Source of the DNA: Epinephelus fuscoguttatus
Lineage: Eukaryota > Chordata > Actinopteri > Perciformes > Serranidae
Assembly: GCF_011397635.1 (NCBI RefSeq)
Contig: NC_064752.1
Location: 5,972,607-6,036,606, forward strand
Length of the DNA: 64,000 bases
Reading direction: 5' to 3'
Each line of letters opens with the position of its first letter. The stretch's first letter is position 1. A program made the position numbers and the translations under genes. Under the pieces are notes generated by a model. The model ran no database searches. It was not told the DNA's origin and saw only the letters and a program-made list of their open reading frames with translations. Shown here one piece after another: positions 47,453 through 59,660 of the stretch.

Positions 47453-47734
47453 GTTGAAGACAGTCAGACCAGAGTGTTGTGGATTCTCGACCAAACTACT
47501 GAACATGATCCTGTAGTACTGTGCAGTCCAACATTTGCTCCTAAAAATTACATAAAACCAAACACCGCCCAGAAAATTAAACATCATTCCCCTCACAGAC
47601 GTGTCTGCCTTTCTCTTCCTCTTTTCTTAATGTCAGTTAATTTAGTTCAGTTTTCTTTCATTCAAAAGCAGAGATCAGTATCAACTCATAGAAAAGACAA
47701 CAACACAACAATAAAGAAAGACACTGATAAAAGT

Positions 47735-48775
47735 CAGTTTAACGCCTTGTCCACTCTGGAAGGTTTGAAAATAGCTTTTTCCATGTGGTACATCACACAC
47801 AAGCTGTGTTTTAGGTTGTTGACAATAAATCTTTTGTAAAACTCCATCCAGGATGAAGGTTTAAGTCTGTTTTCAGTGTTGATGTGTAGACAGGGTAAAC
47901 CTACTGTGTGTTCCAGCACCCATACTACCATACTATATAGTACGCCAGGAAAACATTTAGTATGTCCCAGTACATATATAGTATGTCAAAAATACCAGGA
48001 TGTTCTACTACATCTGGTCCGATTTGCAGTATGTAAGCCAGCATGCTTTACTGACTATTCTGACCCACAACTGACCCTTTGCATAGTCTGGCCAATCATA
48101 AGGTAGCATCAGGCATTCAGGCATATTCAGGCTGGTTTTGTGGATTTGGAGCTAAATGTTGTGCCTGGGGCACGTCGTGTATTAATGATACTGGTTACCT
48201 GGAGAGGTTGGAAAAAGATATACGTTTCTTCCCTGTTCCAAAACCAAAATCAAACCCTGAAAAGTGTAGGGTTAGCCAGCTAGCTACTGTGCAGTTAGTT
48301 ACAGTGTGGGCTCCATGCTTACTCTGACAGCTTGTCGGACCATCACAAAGGGGCGCAGCGGATGATACGTCACATCAACTGAGACGCAAACAGATGACAG
48401 ATAGACAGTTGATTGAAAGCTGCCAGAGGTCACAATGACAAATGACAACGCATTCAAGTAACTGATGACCAGTCGAACAGTAATAATAGGAATATTTATT
48501 GATTCAGTCAACAAATAATTATTAATTTTACAAACTGTCACTGTCTCAAATATACGTTAGCATCTACAATCTGTCCAGTTATAACTTTAAAGTTAAACTA
48601 CTTATGCATTGCAAAGTAACAACACTGGAGGGCTGCTGGGAGCTCAAACTGGGAGTTTTCAGCCACACTGGTTTGGTCCAGACTGAAATATCTGGACAAC
48701 TCAGCAAAAACTAGACTGAAATCTCTCCACTGGCTGCCTGTAAGATAGAGAGTTTAATGTAATATACACATCCTG
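47735..48775. repeat. intergenic block duplicated between MHC copies 3/4 and 4/5
   Basis: Near-identical to 54205-55197. It contains 'tagtatgtcccag'-type repeat sequence and a THAP relic. The left copy has an extra stretch near 47825-47880 and lacks about 23 bp near 48350 that is present in the right copy ('gcttagagaaaggtc'). Confidence 0.75.
48151..48270 (+). pseudogene. THAP-domain relic
   Basis: About 40 codons with CCAWGTSCINDTGYLERL and FFPVPKPKSNPEKC. They match the THAP exon at 38364 but have an inserted residue in the first cysteine pair and a decayed end. Confidence 0.65.
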
Positions 48776-49635
48776 TAACATTCACCTAGATTCACCTAAA
48801 ACACGTCTCCAAGGCATACCCAAAGCAAACTGAAAGCTGTCCCTGTTTTAGAACATGTACATGCAGGTCTCATATGAAAGTTGACACTGAGGTTTTTTCC
48901 CCAACAGTCAGAATCACTGTAAGTGATAAACACTAATAGAAAATCTAAATTGATGAGAAAGACTGTTTTTAAGGCAGCACAGGAGCCGTTTGTTTATCAT
49001 TTCTGTACATTTATAGATGACACTAAGGGGTTAAAACTCCTGTGGAGCTTCAGAGTGTCATTGACTACAAGACCCATAAGTCTCAGGTGAGGTGGGCCGA
49101 TCGCTGGCTCTATAAATACCTCGAAACTACAGGAAATGTGTCCCTTCAGCTCAGGCTCTGGTTGGCTATCAAGGCCAAAGCAATAGCAATGGAAGCTCCT
49201 ATTGGCTCAGCTGAGGTGTCAATGGAAAGGTCAGGAGCTCGCCTCCATTTTAAGATACATCAGTCAATTTGTTTACATGTAGAACAGGAGAAATTATGGA
49301 TCATATAAGGGGTAATATGAACGTTTGAAACAATGCAGCAGCACTTTGTGGATATTTATGGATGTAATAACGTGTGTGGACTAAACATTTGCTGGATTTA
49401 GATCGTCAGGACTATTAGCAGTGTGAGAGAGGAAAACGAAGCTGTGTGAAATGAAGCTTGGTCTGGATAATATGGATCTGTGGCTTATGATAACGCTTCA
49501 TAGATGAGTTGTAACTGTTGAATTATTTGTTTTTGTCTGACAGGAGTGCTTTTGAACGACAGGTCATGTGAGTAAACCTAAGGAGGTCCAGGCTGGAAAT
49601 ATCCAGAAGGACTGGCTGATTTAACAGGTTTTCTA

Positions 49636-52600
49636 TCAGATTACAGAGCGTCTCCTCCTATAGTGGATCAGTCCTGAGGACAGAATCACTGCTCCCAACA
49701 GCAGAGCAACAACTCCACCAATCACGAAGCTCCTCTCGGACTGATTAAAGGAAGAGTCTGCAACAAAATGACAAGAGAAAAATCTGTTATATATGTGCAG
49801 AATACACAATGCCTGTTAATGACAAAATAATGCTGTACTGATCATAAAAAGGAAGCTGTATTGTTCCAGAACAAGTTAAAGGGGAACTCTGGTATTTTTC
49901 AGCTTGGATGAATAGGGTCCAGGTTGAGGAGTTCTTTTGAGTTTGCTCATCTGATCCAATCAAAAATAAAATCTCAGCTCCATCCTCACCCCAGTCAGAA
50001 ATCTTGGGCTCCCTGAGGCTGATGTGCTCCACCACACAGCTGACCCTGTCCTGTCGGCCAGGTGTGAACTCCAGGAAAGAGTGGACATGGTAGGTCCAGT
50101 CTCCGTTTGTCATCACCTCGGTTAAAGTCACGCCTGAAGTCACTTCCTGTTCGTTGCTGTGCCATGTCACCCTGATATGTTTGGGGTAGAAATCGTAAGC
50201 GCTGCACACCAGCATGGTGTCGTGACTGGAGGTGGTGGTCTCTGTAAGAGTGATGTTGGGTTCAGCTGAAATCAGAAGGTCAAGAGTTTTTACTGAAAGA
50301 TGGCCGCCATCTTTGAGTCAACAGCATGTGTGTCTACTGTTTGAGGAGTGTTTACTTTGAACATTTCTGACATGTTTCATCAGTATTTTGTGGTTGTTGG
50401 GCATTTCAGTTAAAGATTTATATGATGGAATCATCAAATTAACAACTGAGTAACAAATGTCTTTGCTCCTTTTGCTCCCATGGATGCACTGAGCATGATA
50501 ATACTTGAGACTTTCACCAACCCAGAGGCTAACTTCCAGTTTAGCGCTTTGCTAACTTGAATGGGGATAAATGATTTAATTGTGCAGCTCTTCTAGACTT
50601 TTGAAATGTTATTCGGACCGAATGACTTAAATCTAGTCATTTCGTGGGGGTTGTGTTGCTCAAAAAATGTATCCACTGATTAACAGACATCACGTTCACA
50701 ATGTAAGTCTGCAGAAAACAGTATAATTTGGCCCCATGACATCACGTGACGGACCTGGAAGTTGTAATTCCATAGTTTGGCCACAATGTCAAATGGGCTT
50801 CATAGCCCAGTGCTGATTCTGCAGGCTCAAGTTCCACTGCAGAAAAGGGCACAATGTTGTGACGTAATTAAATAAGAGCCAGTTAAGATTTTCTAAAAAA
50901 AAAAAAAACAAATTGCATTTTCACTCAGATTTTAATGTACAAATTGAAAATCCACAGAAAAATGGTGGATGGATCTGCACTTTATATCTTGGTGTCGTGA
51001 CAGTGAGGTTGCCAGGTTTGGTACCACCATGCTTGTCAAGCCTGGCATTTTATCAAGAAATAGCACAGATTGGCTTAAACCACAAGATGATGTTTTTGCA
51101 GTTCTGTTTGTTTCACAAATATCACTCACCCATGTTCAACTCCGTTGTACTCAATAAGAAATCAACATGGTTGACACATAGCACCTGCCTCTCCATCATC
51201 CTCCCCTGAGGGTGTTCTTCATTAAATATCAGAGTTAAGATTAATCCAGCTGGAGTAAAGCCTGTCCAGTTCCCGACTGTGCTGTTGTACTGCATGGTAA
51301 ACTCATCATTCAAATAAAAGTCGATCAGATACTCCACCTTCTCCGGATCTGGGGAGTACAAGGCACACCAGGAGTCGATATGAACAAAGTATCCCTTTCC
51401 ATCAGCAGCACAATCTGAAAGGAGAAGGCACAAGACTTTTTAATGTGCAGATACAGTAGATCCATCAGTTGATGGCATGCACACACTTTGCTTAAGTTAG
51501 TTAGGTAGTTGCAGTTTATTTCAAACATGTAAGTATCAAATAAAACAAAATAATCATACAGTGGTAGACAGAAATAAAAAACAGATTACTAAAGGAAGCA
51601 TGAAAACAACATATAATGCTTTTATTAATATGTCCCAAAAGGTGTGGGAGTAAGTATAAACTTATATTGTAATAGTCAATCATGCAGCTCCCCATCACAA
51701 TATAGCTGTACAGTAAATAATTCTTCTAGACCTTTTCTAACATATTAAATTAATTACCAATCATATTTGTCTTACAGCAAGATATAAAATAATTACAAAA
51801 ATACTTAGAACATAAAAATTCATATGTATATATTCATACATATATACATATATGTGTGTACACATTATTCAAAAAATAATCTCATCTTTATGTCCTGATC
51901 CAATCATTACATATTTGTTTTGCTTTGTCAAACTAGGAATATATACACAAACTATTGACATACACCCACATATACACAAGCTATGTAAATATGCATACTC
52001 ACACTTACACATACATGCATAAAACTGATGGTAATAAATAAATAAATGAATAAATAAAGAGTAAACACCTTCTTCATTCTTGTACCTTGTGAAAATCATC
52101 TCTTTTTAAACTGGTTTATGTTTGGACATTTCTTGAGCTCCACATTCAAAAGATTCGATAGTTTCAACCCACAGATTGAAATACAAAAACTTGTTCTTGT
52201 CATATGCACAGACAGGGTCTTGAAATTTAATTTCCTCTTTAAATTATAACCCCCTTGCCTTTCAATGAATACTTTTTTCAAGATTTCCTGGTAGTACATT
52301 GTTCTTTTGCTTTAAATATTATTTGTGCTGTCTGTAATTCCACATGATCTTTCAATTTTTAAGAGTTCTGACTGTGAGAATAATGAGTTTGTATGATCCC
52401 TATATCCCACCCCATGAATGATCCGAATGGTCTTCTTTTGCAAAATAAGTAATGGATGAATTGTACTTCGGTAGTTGTTGCCCCAAACATCTGCACAGCA
52501 ATTTAGATGGTGAACAGTACAGAATGTGGAGTGACTTGTGATCCAGGACCTGCTTTGCTTATTCAACATTGCAATAGTTTTTGACACTTTGGTTTGTACA

Positions 52601-53897
52601 TGCTTAATATGTGATTTCCAATAGATTTGATCGTCAACTGTCACCCCAAGGAATTTGATTTTATTAACTCTTTCAATAGTAAACCCATCCAAATGAATAT
52701 TTATCCATAGATTAGTTCTGCAGTTCCCAAAAAGTATCAGTCCTGTTTTGTTCAGGTTTAATGATCATTTATTTCTATCAAACCATATTTTCAATTTAAT
52801 CAATTCTGACTTGATCGCCTGCATTAAAACATGCAAATCAGTGCCAGAGCAAAAAAAGAAAAAAAATTGTATCATCATCAAATTTTATTGCTTTTGATAT
52901 GTTGCATAAATCATTGATGAAAGAGTAAACAATTAGGGGCCCAACACTGACCCCTGGGGGACACCACAAGTAATGTCCAGACATGTTGAACAAACTGCTT
53001 TCTGTTAGACAAATAACTCCTCACACAATCTAACGCTTTCCCCTGGTGCCATACCGTTCTAGTTTATTGAATAATATATCATGGTTAATTGTGTTAAAAG
53101 CCTTTTTATTTATGTCTATGAATATTCCAACTGAATACAGGTTTTGGTCTGGTGAATCTGTGATTTCCTCAAATTAATCCATTAATGCCAGTGATGTTGC
53201 TCTGTTTGATCTGAATCCATGTTGACTTGCAGTGAGTAATTTGTGTTTGTCTATGAATTTTTCCAGCCAGTTACTGAAAAGCTTTTCTAGGATTTTGGAA
53301 AATTGAGGTAGTCATGAAAGAAGGTCTGTTTGTGAAGTGGTATTTGTTCTCAGATTGCTTTTCTAGTTTAAAAAAAAGTTTTCCCAAACTCTTCCTCATC
53401 AAATAGTTTAAGCTTTTACCTATCAGATTACAAGTTATTGGCAAGATATTGTTCTTCCTGTCGGCCCACCACTTTGATTCAGACTGAAACATCTCAGTAA
53501 CTATTGTAATGGACTGCCATGATATTTTGTACAGACAGAAGGAATAATTGCACGAGGCAAAACCTGTCTCCAAGTTTTTATGGGCACCTAATATTATTTA
53601 AAAACAGACTTAAAAAATGTAAATGGGCTTTAAAACAGTCAGAGTAATGATAACCCAAGACAAATTTTGTTAATGTGTGTCTGTGACCACGGGTACCGCA
53701 CCAGCAGAACAAAGAGCTGCTATGAAGTCAAGTTCCTCATTCAGATCACTGAAATGTTTTATATGTATGTTGAAATATCTTAACCTCAACATGCTGTGTG
53801 GCCCTAAAACATCAAATAATGGACAACAGTAGAATTACTCACCGACCACAGACCGAGAGAAAAGATACACAAACAGCAGGAACGTGAAACATTTCAT
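49636..53897 (-). CDS. MHC class II beta chain, copy 4 of array
   Basis: Exons: signal 53843-53897, beta-1 51130-51414, beta-2 49990-50265, membrane/tail 49636-49757; 738 nt, 245 aa plus stop. Beta-1 is the second shortest of the set, two codons fewer than copies 1, 2 and 5, and the most divergent: it begins with DSWCALYSPDPEKVEYL and has ILTLIFNEEHPQGRMMERQV where other copies have IFASxxNxx. Groove-facing change is concentrated there. Beta-2 has one private change (NEQEVTSG for NGQEVTSG) that touches a loop. Intron 1 (2.4 kb) contains a LINE fragment in the same orientation. Splice sites are canonical. The upstream flank retains more sequence than copy 3. Confidence 0.9.
49878..49938. mobile_element. 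61-bp element scar, MHC copy 4 intron 3
   Basis: Same junction as in copy 3, with one substitution near the right end (GTTCTTTTG). Confidence 0.8.
51850..53330 (-). mobile_element. decayed LINE (reverse transcriptase end) in intron 1 of MHC copy 4
   Basis: On the minus strand, pieces of a non-LTR reverse transcriptase appear in order: ALDCVRSYLSNRKQFVQ near 53030, a decayed [14 protein letters not shown] motif near 52950, then a decayed ADDT-type motif near 52880. The open piece 52312-52692 follows with KIKFLGVTVDDQIYWKSHI and AMLNKQSRSWITSH, and LSNLLNVELKKCPNINQFKK near 52150 closes it. Frameshifts and stops are many. It belongs to the Jockey/CR1-like broad group by motif; the exact family is open. 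Confidence 0.75.
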
Positions 53898-54204
53898 GTT
53901 GAAGACAGTCAGACCAGAGTGTTGTGGATTCTCGACCAGCGCTGTGCAGTGCATGAGTGATTCTTTCCTTTTGACCGCAGTTACTGAAACTACTGAACAT
54001 GATCCTGTAGTACTGTGCAGTCCAACATTTTCTCCTACAAATTACATAAAACCAAACACCGCCCAGAAAATTAAACATCATTCCCCACAGACACGGCACA
54101 ACTGTGTTGCGTCATGTGTCTGCCAGCTACCTTTCTCTTCCTCTTTTCTTAATGTCAGTGTTTAGTTCAACAACACAACAATAAATAAAGACACTGATAA
54201 GAGT

Positions 54205-55197
54205 CAGTTTAACGCCTTGTCCACTCTGGAAGGTTTGAAAATAGCTTTTTCCATGTGGTACATCACACACAAGCTGTATTTTAGGTTGTTGAAAATGAAC
54301 CTTGTGTAGACAGGGTAAACCTACTGTGTGTTCCAGCACCCATACTACCATACTATATAGTACGCCAGGAAAACATTTAGTATGTCCCAGTACATATATA
54401 GTATGTCAAAAATACCAGGATGTTCTACTACATCTGGTCCGATTTGCAGTATGTAAGCCAGCATGCTTTACTGACTATTCTGACCCACAACTGACCCTTT
54501 GCATAGTCTGGCCAATCATAAGGTAGCATCAGGCATTCAGGCATATTCAGGCTGGTTTTGTGGATTTGGAGCTAAATGTTGTGCCTGGGGCACGTCGTGT
54601 ATTAATGATACTGGTTACCTGGAGAGGTTGGAAAAAGATATACGTTTCTTCCCTGTTCCAAAACCAAAATCAAACCCTGAAAAGTGTAGGGTTAGCCAGC
54701 TAGCTACTGTGCAGTTAGTTACAGTGTGGGCTCCATGCTTAGTCTGACAGCTTGTTGGACCATCACAAATGGGCGGAGCTTAGAGAAAGGTCAATTCTAT
54801 GCGCAGCGGATGATACGTCACATCAACTGAGACGCAAACAGATGACAGATATACAGTTGATTGACAGCTGCCAGAAGTCACACTGATGAGATGACAACGT
54901 CTTCAAGTAACTGATGACCAGTCGTATAGTAATAATAGGAATATTTATTGATTAACTAAACAAATAATTATTAATTTTACAAACTGTCACTGTCTCAAAT
55001 ATACGTTAGCATCTACAATCTGTCCAGTTATAACTTTAAAGTTAAACTACTTATGCATTGCAAAGTAACAACACTGGAGGGCTGCTGGGAGCTCAAACTG
55101 GGAGTTTTCAGCCACACTGGTTTGGTCCAGACTGAAATATCTGGACAACTCAGCAAAAACTAGACTGAAATCTCTCCACTGGCTGCCTGTAAGATAA
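54205..55197. repeat. second copy of the duplicated intergenic block
   Basis: Matches 47735-48775 almost base for base over most of its length; see there. Confidence 0.75.
54571..54690 (+). pseudogene. THAP-domain relic, second copy
   Basis: Identical in protein to the relic at 48151-48270, showing that the block was duplicated recently. Confidence 0.65.
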
Positions 55198-55514
55198 AAC
55201 GTTTGAAACAATGCAGCAGCACTTTGTGGATATCTATGGATGTAATAACGTGTTTGGACTAAACATTTTGCTGGATTTAGATCGTCAGGACTATTAGCAG
55301 TGTGAGAGAGGAAAACGAAGCTGTGTGAAATGAAGCTTGGTCTGGATAATATGGATCTGTGGCTTATGATAACGCTTCATAGATGAGTTGTAACTGTTTA
55401 TTTATTTGTTTTTGTCTGACAGGAGTGCTTTTGAACGACAGGTCATGTGAGTAAACCTAAGGAGGTCCAGGCTGGAAATATCCAGAAGGACTGGCTGATT
55501 TAACAGGTTTTCTA

Positions 55515-58500
55515 TCAGATTACAGAGCGTCTCCTCCTATAGTGGATCAGTCCTGAGGACAGAATCACTGCTCCCAACAGCAGAGCAACAACTCCACCAA
55601 TCACGAAGCTCCTCTCGGACTGATTAAAGGAAGAGTCTGCAACAAAATGACAAGAGAAAAATCTGTTATATATGTGCAGAATACACAATGCCTGTTAATG
55701 ACAAAATAATGCTGTACTGATCATAAAAAGGAAGCTGTATTGTTCCAGAACAAGTTAAAGGGGAACTCTGGTATTTTTCAGCTTGGATGAATAGGGTCCA
55801 GGTTGAGGAGTTCCTTTGAGTTTGCTCATCTGATCCAATCAAAAATAAAATCTCAGCTCCATCCTCACCCCAGTCAGAAATCTTGGGCTCCCTGAGGCTG
55901 ATGTGCTCCACCACACAGCTGACCCTGTCCTGTCGGCCAGGTGTGAACTCCAGGAAAGAGTGGACATGGTAGGTCCAGTCTCCGTTTGTCATCACCTCGG
56001 TTAAAGTCACGCCTGAAGTCACTTCCTGTCCATTGCGGTGCCATGTCACCCTGATATGTTTGGGGTAGAAATCGTAAGCGCTGCACACCAGCATGGTGTC
56101 GTGACTGGAGGTGGTGGTCTCTGTAAGAGTGATGTTGGGTTCAGCTGAAATCAGAAGGTGAAGAGTTTTTACTGAAAGATGGCCGCCATCTTTGAGCCAA
56201 CAAGGTGGATGGATCTGCACTTTATATCTTGGTGAAAAGTGAGTGTATATGATTTAAAGAGACACAGACATCACTCACCCATGTTCTCCTCCGTTACATT
56301 CAGTAACAAACCAATATGGTTGACACATATCAGCCGCCTCTCTGATTTCCTCCCCACTACATTGTGCTTGTCTTTATTAAACTTTGATGCAAAGATTAAT
56401 CCAGCTGGAGTAAAGCCTGTCCAGTTCCCGACTGTGCTGTTGTACTGCATCATAAACTCTTCATTAAAATAATAGTCGATCAGATACTCCACCTGCTCCG
56501 GCTCTCTGGTGTACCAGGCACACCAGAAGTCGACGTACATGAAGTATCCCTTTCCATCAGCAGCACAATCTGAAAGGTGAAGGCACAGACTTACTCTTTT
56601 TTAAACACTAAATGTGCAGGTACAGTAGGTCCATCAGTATTAATGACAGCATTCCTCATTTCCTGAATTCCTTTTCATCAAATAGTTTAAGCTTTTACCT
56701 ATCAGATTACAAGATATTGGCAAGATATTGTTCTTCCTGTCAGTCCACCACTTTGATTCAGACTGAAACATCTCAGTAACTATTGTAATGGACTGCCATG
56801 ATATTTTGTACAGGCAGAAGGAATAATTACACTGATATTGTTTTAAGACAGACTTAAAAAAATGTCAACGAGCTTTCCTCATTCAGATCATTGAAATATA
56901 TGCAAAAATAAAAAAGGGGAAATTAGACACCCTGAATCTGCCAGGACATTGACGTCTACTGTTCTACTGGAGTAACTCTATGACTTTTGTGACTTTATAA
57001 CCGTAATGCTGCAGCTGGGATGAAGGGATAAAGGGGGCCAAAATTGTGGGAAGCCACAACAGAATGTCTGCATTACAGATACATTCATATTTTTAATCCA
57101 TCAACATGGAGGCAGCCCCACTGTGGTGCACAGCGCTTGCCTGCCTGACAACCTGCTGTTCGGACCCGGCGGCATGTGCCTAATCTCCCCGGCCCGATTG
57201 AACCTCTCTGCTGTGCTTGCTTTGGCTGCATACTTTGTTCTGGTGTGCCTGCTTTGCAAGCTAGATCGCAACCATCTGCTGTTACTTTGCCTCCTCTCCC
57301 TGGGTACCAAACTGCTACCGTGGATTATACGCCATCATGGAGGCAGCCACATCGGGATGCACGGTGCCTTCCTGCGAGCTAATCTGCTGCATAGAACTGG
57401 TGGCGTGTGTTCAGGTTACCCTTCATAGTGTACCTCTGCACGGCCACTACCAGCACTCTTTTTTATGAAGTCACTTTTGTATGCTCTGGCAGTTGGTGTT
57501 GCACTGTCCTGGCTCACATCCTGTCTCACTGACAGACTATAGTTCGTTCAACTAAGTAAACACAAGTCGAGGTGTTCTGCTGTTTCACTGGGTGTCCCCC
57601 AGGGTTCAGTATTGGATCAACTTTTAATCATCATCTACCTTATTCCCTGGGCACAATCCTCCGTTACCATGGTGTTCATTTCCGTTGCTACGCAGATGGC
57701 ACAAAGGTCTACATCTCATCTAAACCATCCACTGCCCTTTCTCCCACCTCCCTCACCACCTGCCTTGGGGACATCAAGAGTGGGATGAGCAGGAACTTTC
57801 TGAAACTCAACAGCAGCAAAACTGAGGCCCTGCTCATTGGCTCCAAAAACACCCTATCCAGACTCCAAAGCACCCAAGTCCCACACATCATCATTGATAA
57901 CTTCCCTGTACCCTTCTCCAGCTAGGTCAAGACTCTCTGTGTCATTCTGGACAGCACTCTTTCATTTGAACTCCACATGAAAAACATTACCTGGACAGCT
58001 TTGTTCCACCTTGGCAGCATTTCCAGACTCCACCCATCACTGTCCCAGTCCAGCGCTGAAGTCTTGGTCCACACAGTTGTTACATCCTGTATTGACGACT
58101 GCAAGGCAGTTCTCTCTGGCCTTCCCACCAAACTCATTAACAGAATTCAAATCGTTCAAAACTCATCTGCCGGGATCATTACCTGCACCAAATCATCCGA
58201 CCACATCACCTCCATTCTCATCCAGCTACACTGGCTCCCTGTTCAGTACCAGATTGACAACAAAAACCTTCTGCTCACCTTCAAAGCCCTCCAAAACTTG
58301 GCCCAACCTTGGTTGATATGGTATTTTCAAAAAGGAAATCAACAATAGACTTGATTAACAGGTACAGTTACCAGGTTTAAAACATATTTTTACTTATGTT
58401 TACGTCTTGTGTTATATAAAAAGGGTTATTAAAATATTCGCTGTGTTAAAATAGCAGTTGTGTTTTTTCACGAAATGCTATTCTCAATTTTCAGGTTGCA

Positions 58501-58668
58501 CATCATCTATCTAAAAACATTTGACTTTCAGGGATACCAATGTCAAAATTTTAACCTCAACATGCTGTGTGGCCCTAAAACATCAAATAATGGACAACAG
58601 TAGAATTACTCACCGACCACAGATCGAGAGAAAAGATACACAAACAGCAGGAACGTGAAACATTTCAT
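55515..58668 (-). CDS. MHC class II beta chain, copy 5 of array
   Basis: Exons: signal 58614-58668, beta-1 56279-56569, beta-2 55869-56144, membrane/tail 55515-55636; 744 nt, 247 aa plus stop. It is the most compact copy (3.2 kb): intron 2 is only 134 bp because a deletion removed the repeat found in copies 3, 4 and 6. Beta-1 is of the long form (ASKFNKDKHNVVGRKSERRL), closest to copy 1 in that segment, but has EFMMQYNST like copies 4 and 6 (EFTMQYNST), which hints at exchange of segments. It also has a sequon NVT near the exon end. The signal exon is identical in protein to the others. Intron 1 holds an L2-like LINE fragment. Intact frame and sites. Confidence 0.9.
55757..55817. mobile_element. 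61-bp element scar, MHC copy 5 intron 3
   Basis: Same junction as in copies 3, 4 and 6. Confidence 0.8.
57100..58330 (+). mobile_element. L2-like LINE fragment in intron 1 of MHC copy 5
   Basis: The frame 57572-57925 has FRCYADGTKVYISSKP (a changed YADD site) and MSRNFLKLNSSKTEALLIGS; after a stop the frame 57977-58348 goes on with LHPSLSQSSAEVLVHTVVTS and IQLHWLPVQYQIDNK. These are the palm end and carboxy region of an L2-type reverse transcriptase. The upstream part 57100-57430 is GC-rich and probably from the same element's 5' region. The active site is mutated and stops are present. Confidence 0.78.
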
Positions 58669-59660
58669 GTTGAAGACAGTCAGCCCAGAGTGTTGTGGAT
58701 TCTCGACCAGCGCTGTGCAGTGCATGAGTGATTCTTTCCTTTTGACTACAGTTACTGAAACTACTGAACATGATCCTTTAAAAACAAACTGTACAGTCCA
58801 ACATGAAACCAAACACTGCCCATAAAACGCAAGTATCATTCCTCAGCTGACTCCTCTTTTCCTTTTTTCAAACCCCCCACAGACGCCTGACTCCTTTTTG
58901 TTTTTCAGCTTTCTTTCTCTTTTCCTATTGTCAGTGTTTAAGTTTTCTTTCATTCCAAAGCAGAAACCATTATTAACTCATAGAAATGACAAAGACACAT
59001 CATGTATTAAGACACAGATAAAAATCAGTATAAGGCCTTGTCCACTTGGAAAGGTTTAATAATATCTTTTTCCATGCGGTACATTCACACGCAAACTGCA
59101 TTTTAGGTTCAGAGAAGAGAAGTCCAGAGTGCTCAGAAGTCAGAACAACTGTGATGAGGGTGCTCTTTGGCAGGGGACCCAAAAATACAAAAAAGAAAAA
59201 AATCCAAGGCACTCCTCTAGCAAAAAATGTAATAAGCATTCATTCATTCGGATGGCTATTTCATGATGAAATGTAAAACACAGTTAGCCTACATATTAAA
59301 AATGGAGCTGGGATACAACCCACGTGTAGCTGCACTAACAGCCTTTTTCAGGATGTAAACCCTGAAGAACCTATAACCCTGCGTTTTAGGTTGTTGAAAA
59401 TGAATCATTTGTAAAACTCTGTTAAGAGAGAAGTCTGTTGTCAGTGTTGACGTGTAGACAGGGTAAACCTACGGGTTATTTATTTGTTTTTGTCTGACAG
59501 ACGTGTTTATTGAGTCTGCTGTGGTGGTTGTACCTTGAAATGGTCAGCATTAATGACACCACGCAGAGTGTAGCTTTTGAACGACAGGTCATGTGAGTAA
59601 ACCTAAGGAGGTCCAGGTTGGAAATATCCAGAAGGACTGGCTGATTTAACAGGTTTTCTA

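Noticed and set aside
53898..54200. Possible class II S-X-Y promoter box upstream of the signal exons ('atgacgcaac' on the minus strand of copy 4)
   Set aside because: No accompanying Y box (CTGATTGG) at the right spacing, and the motif is not kept in the other copies.
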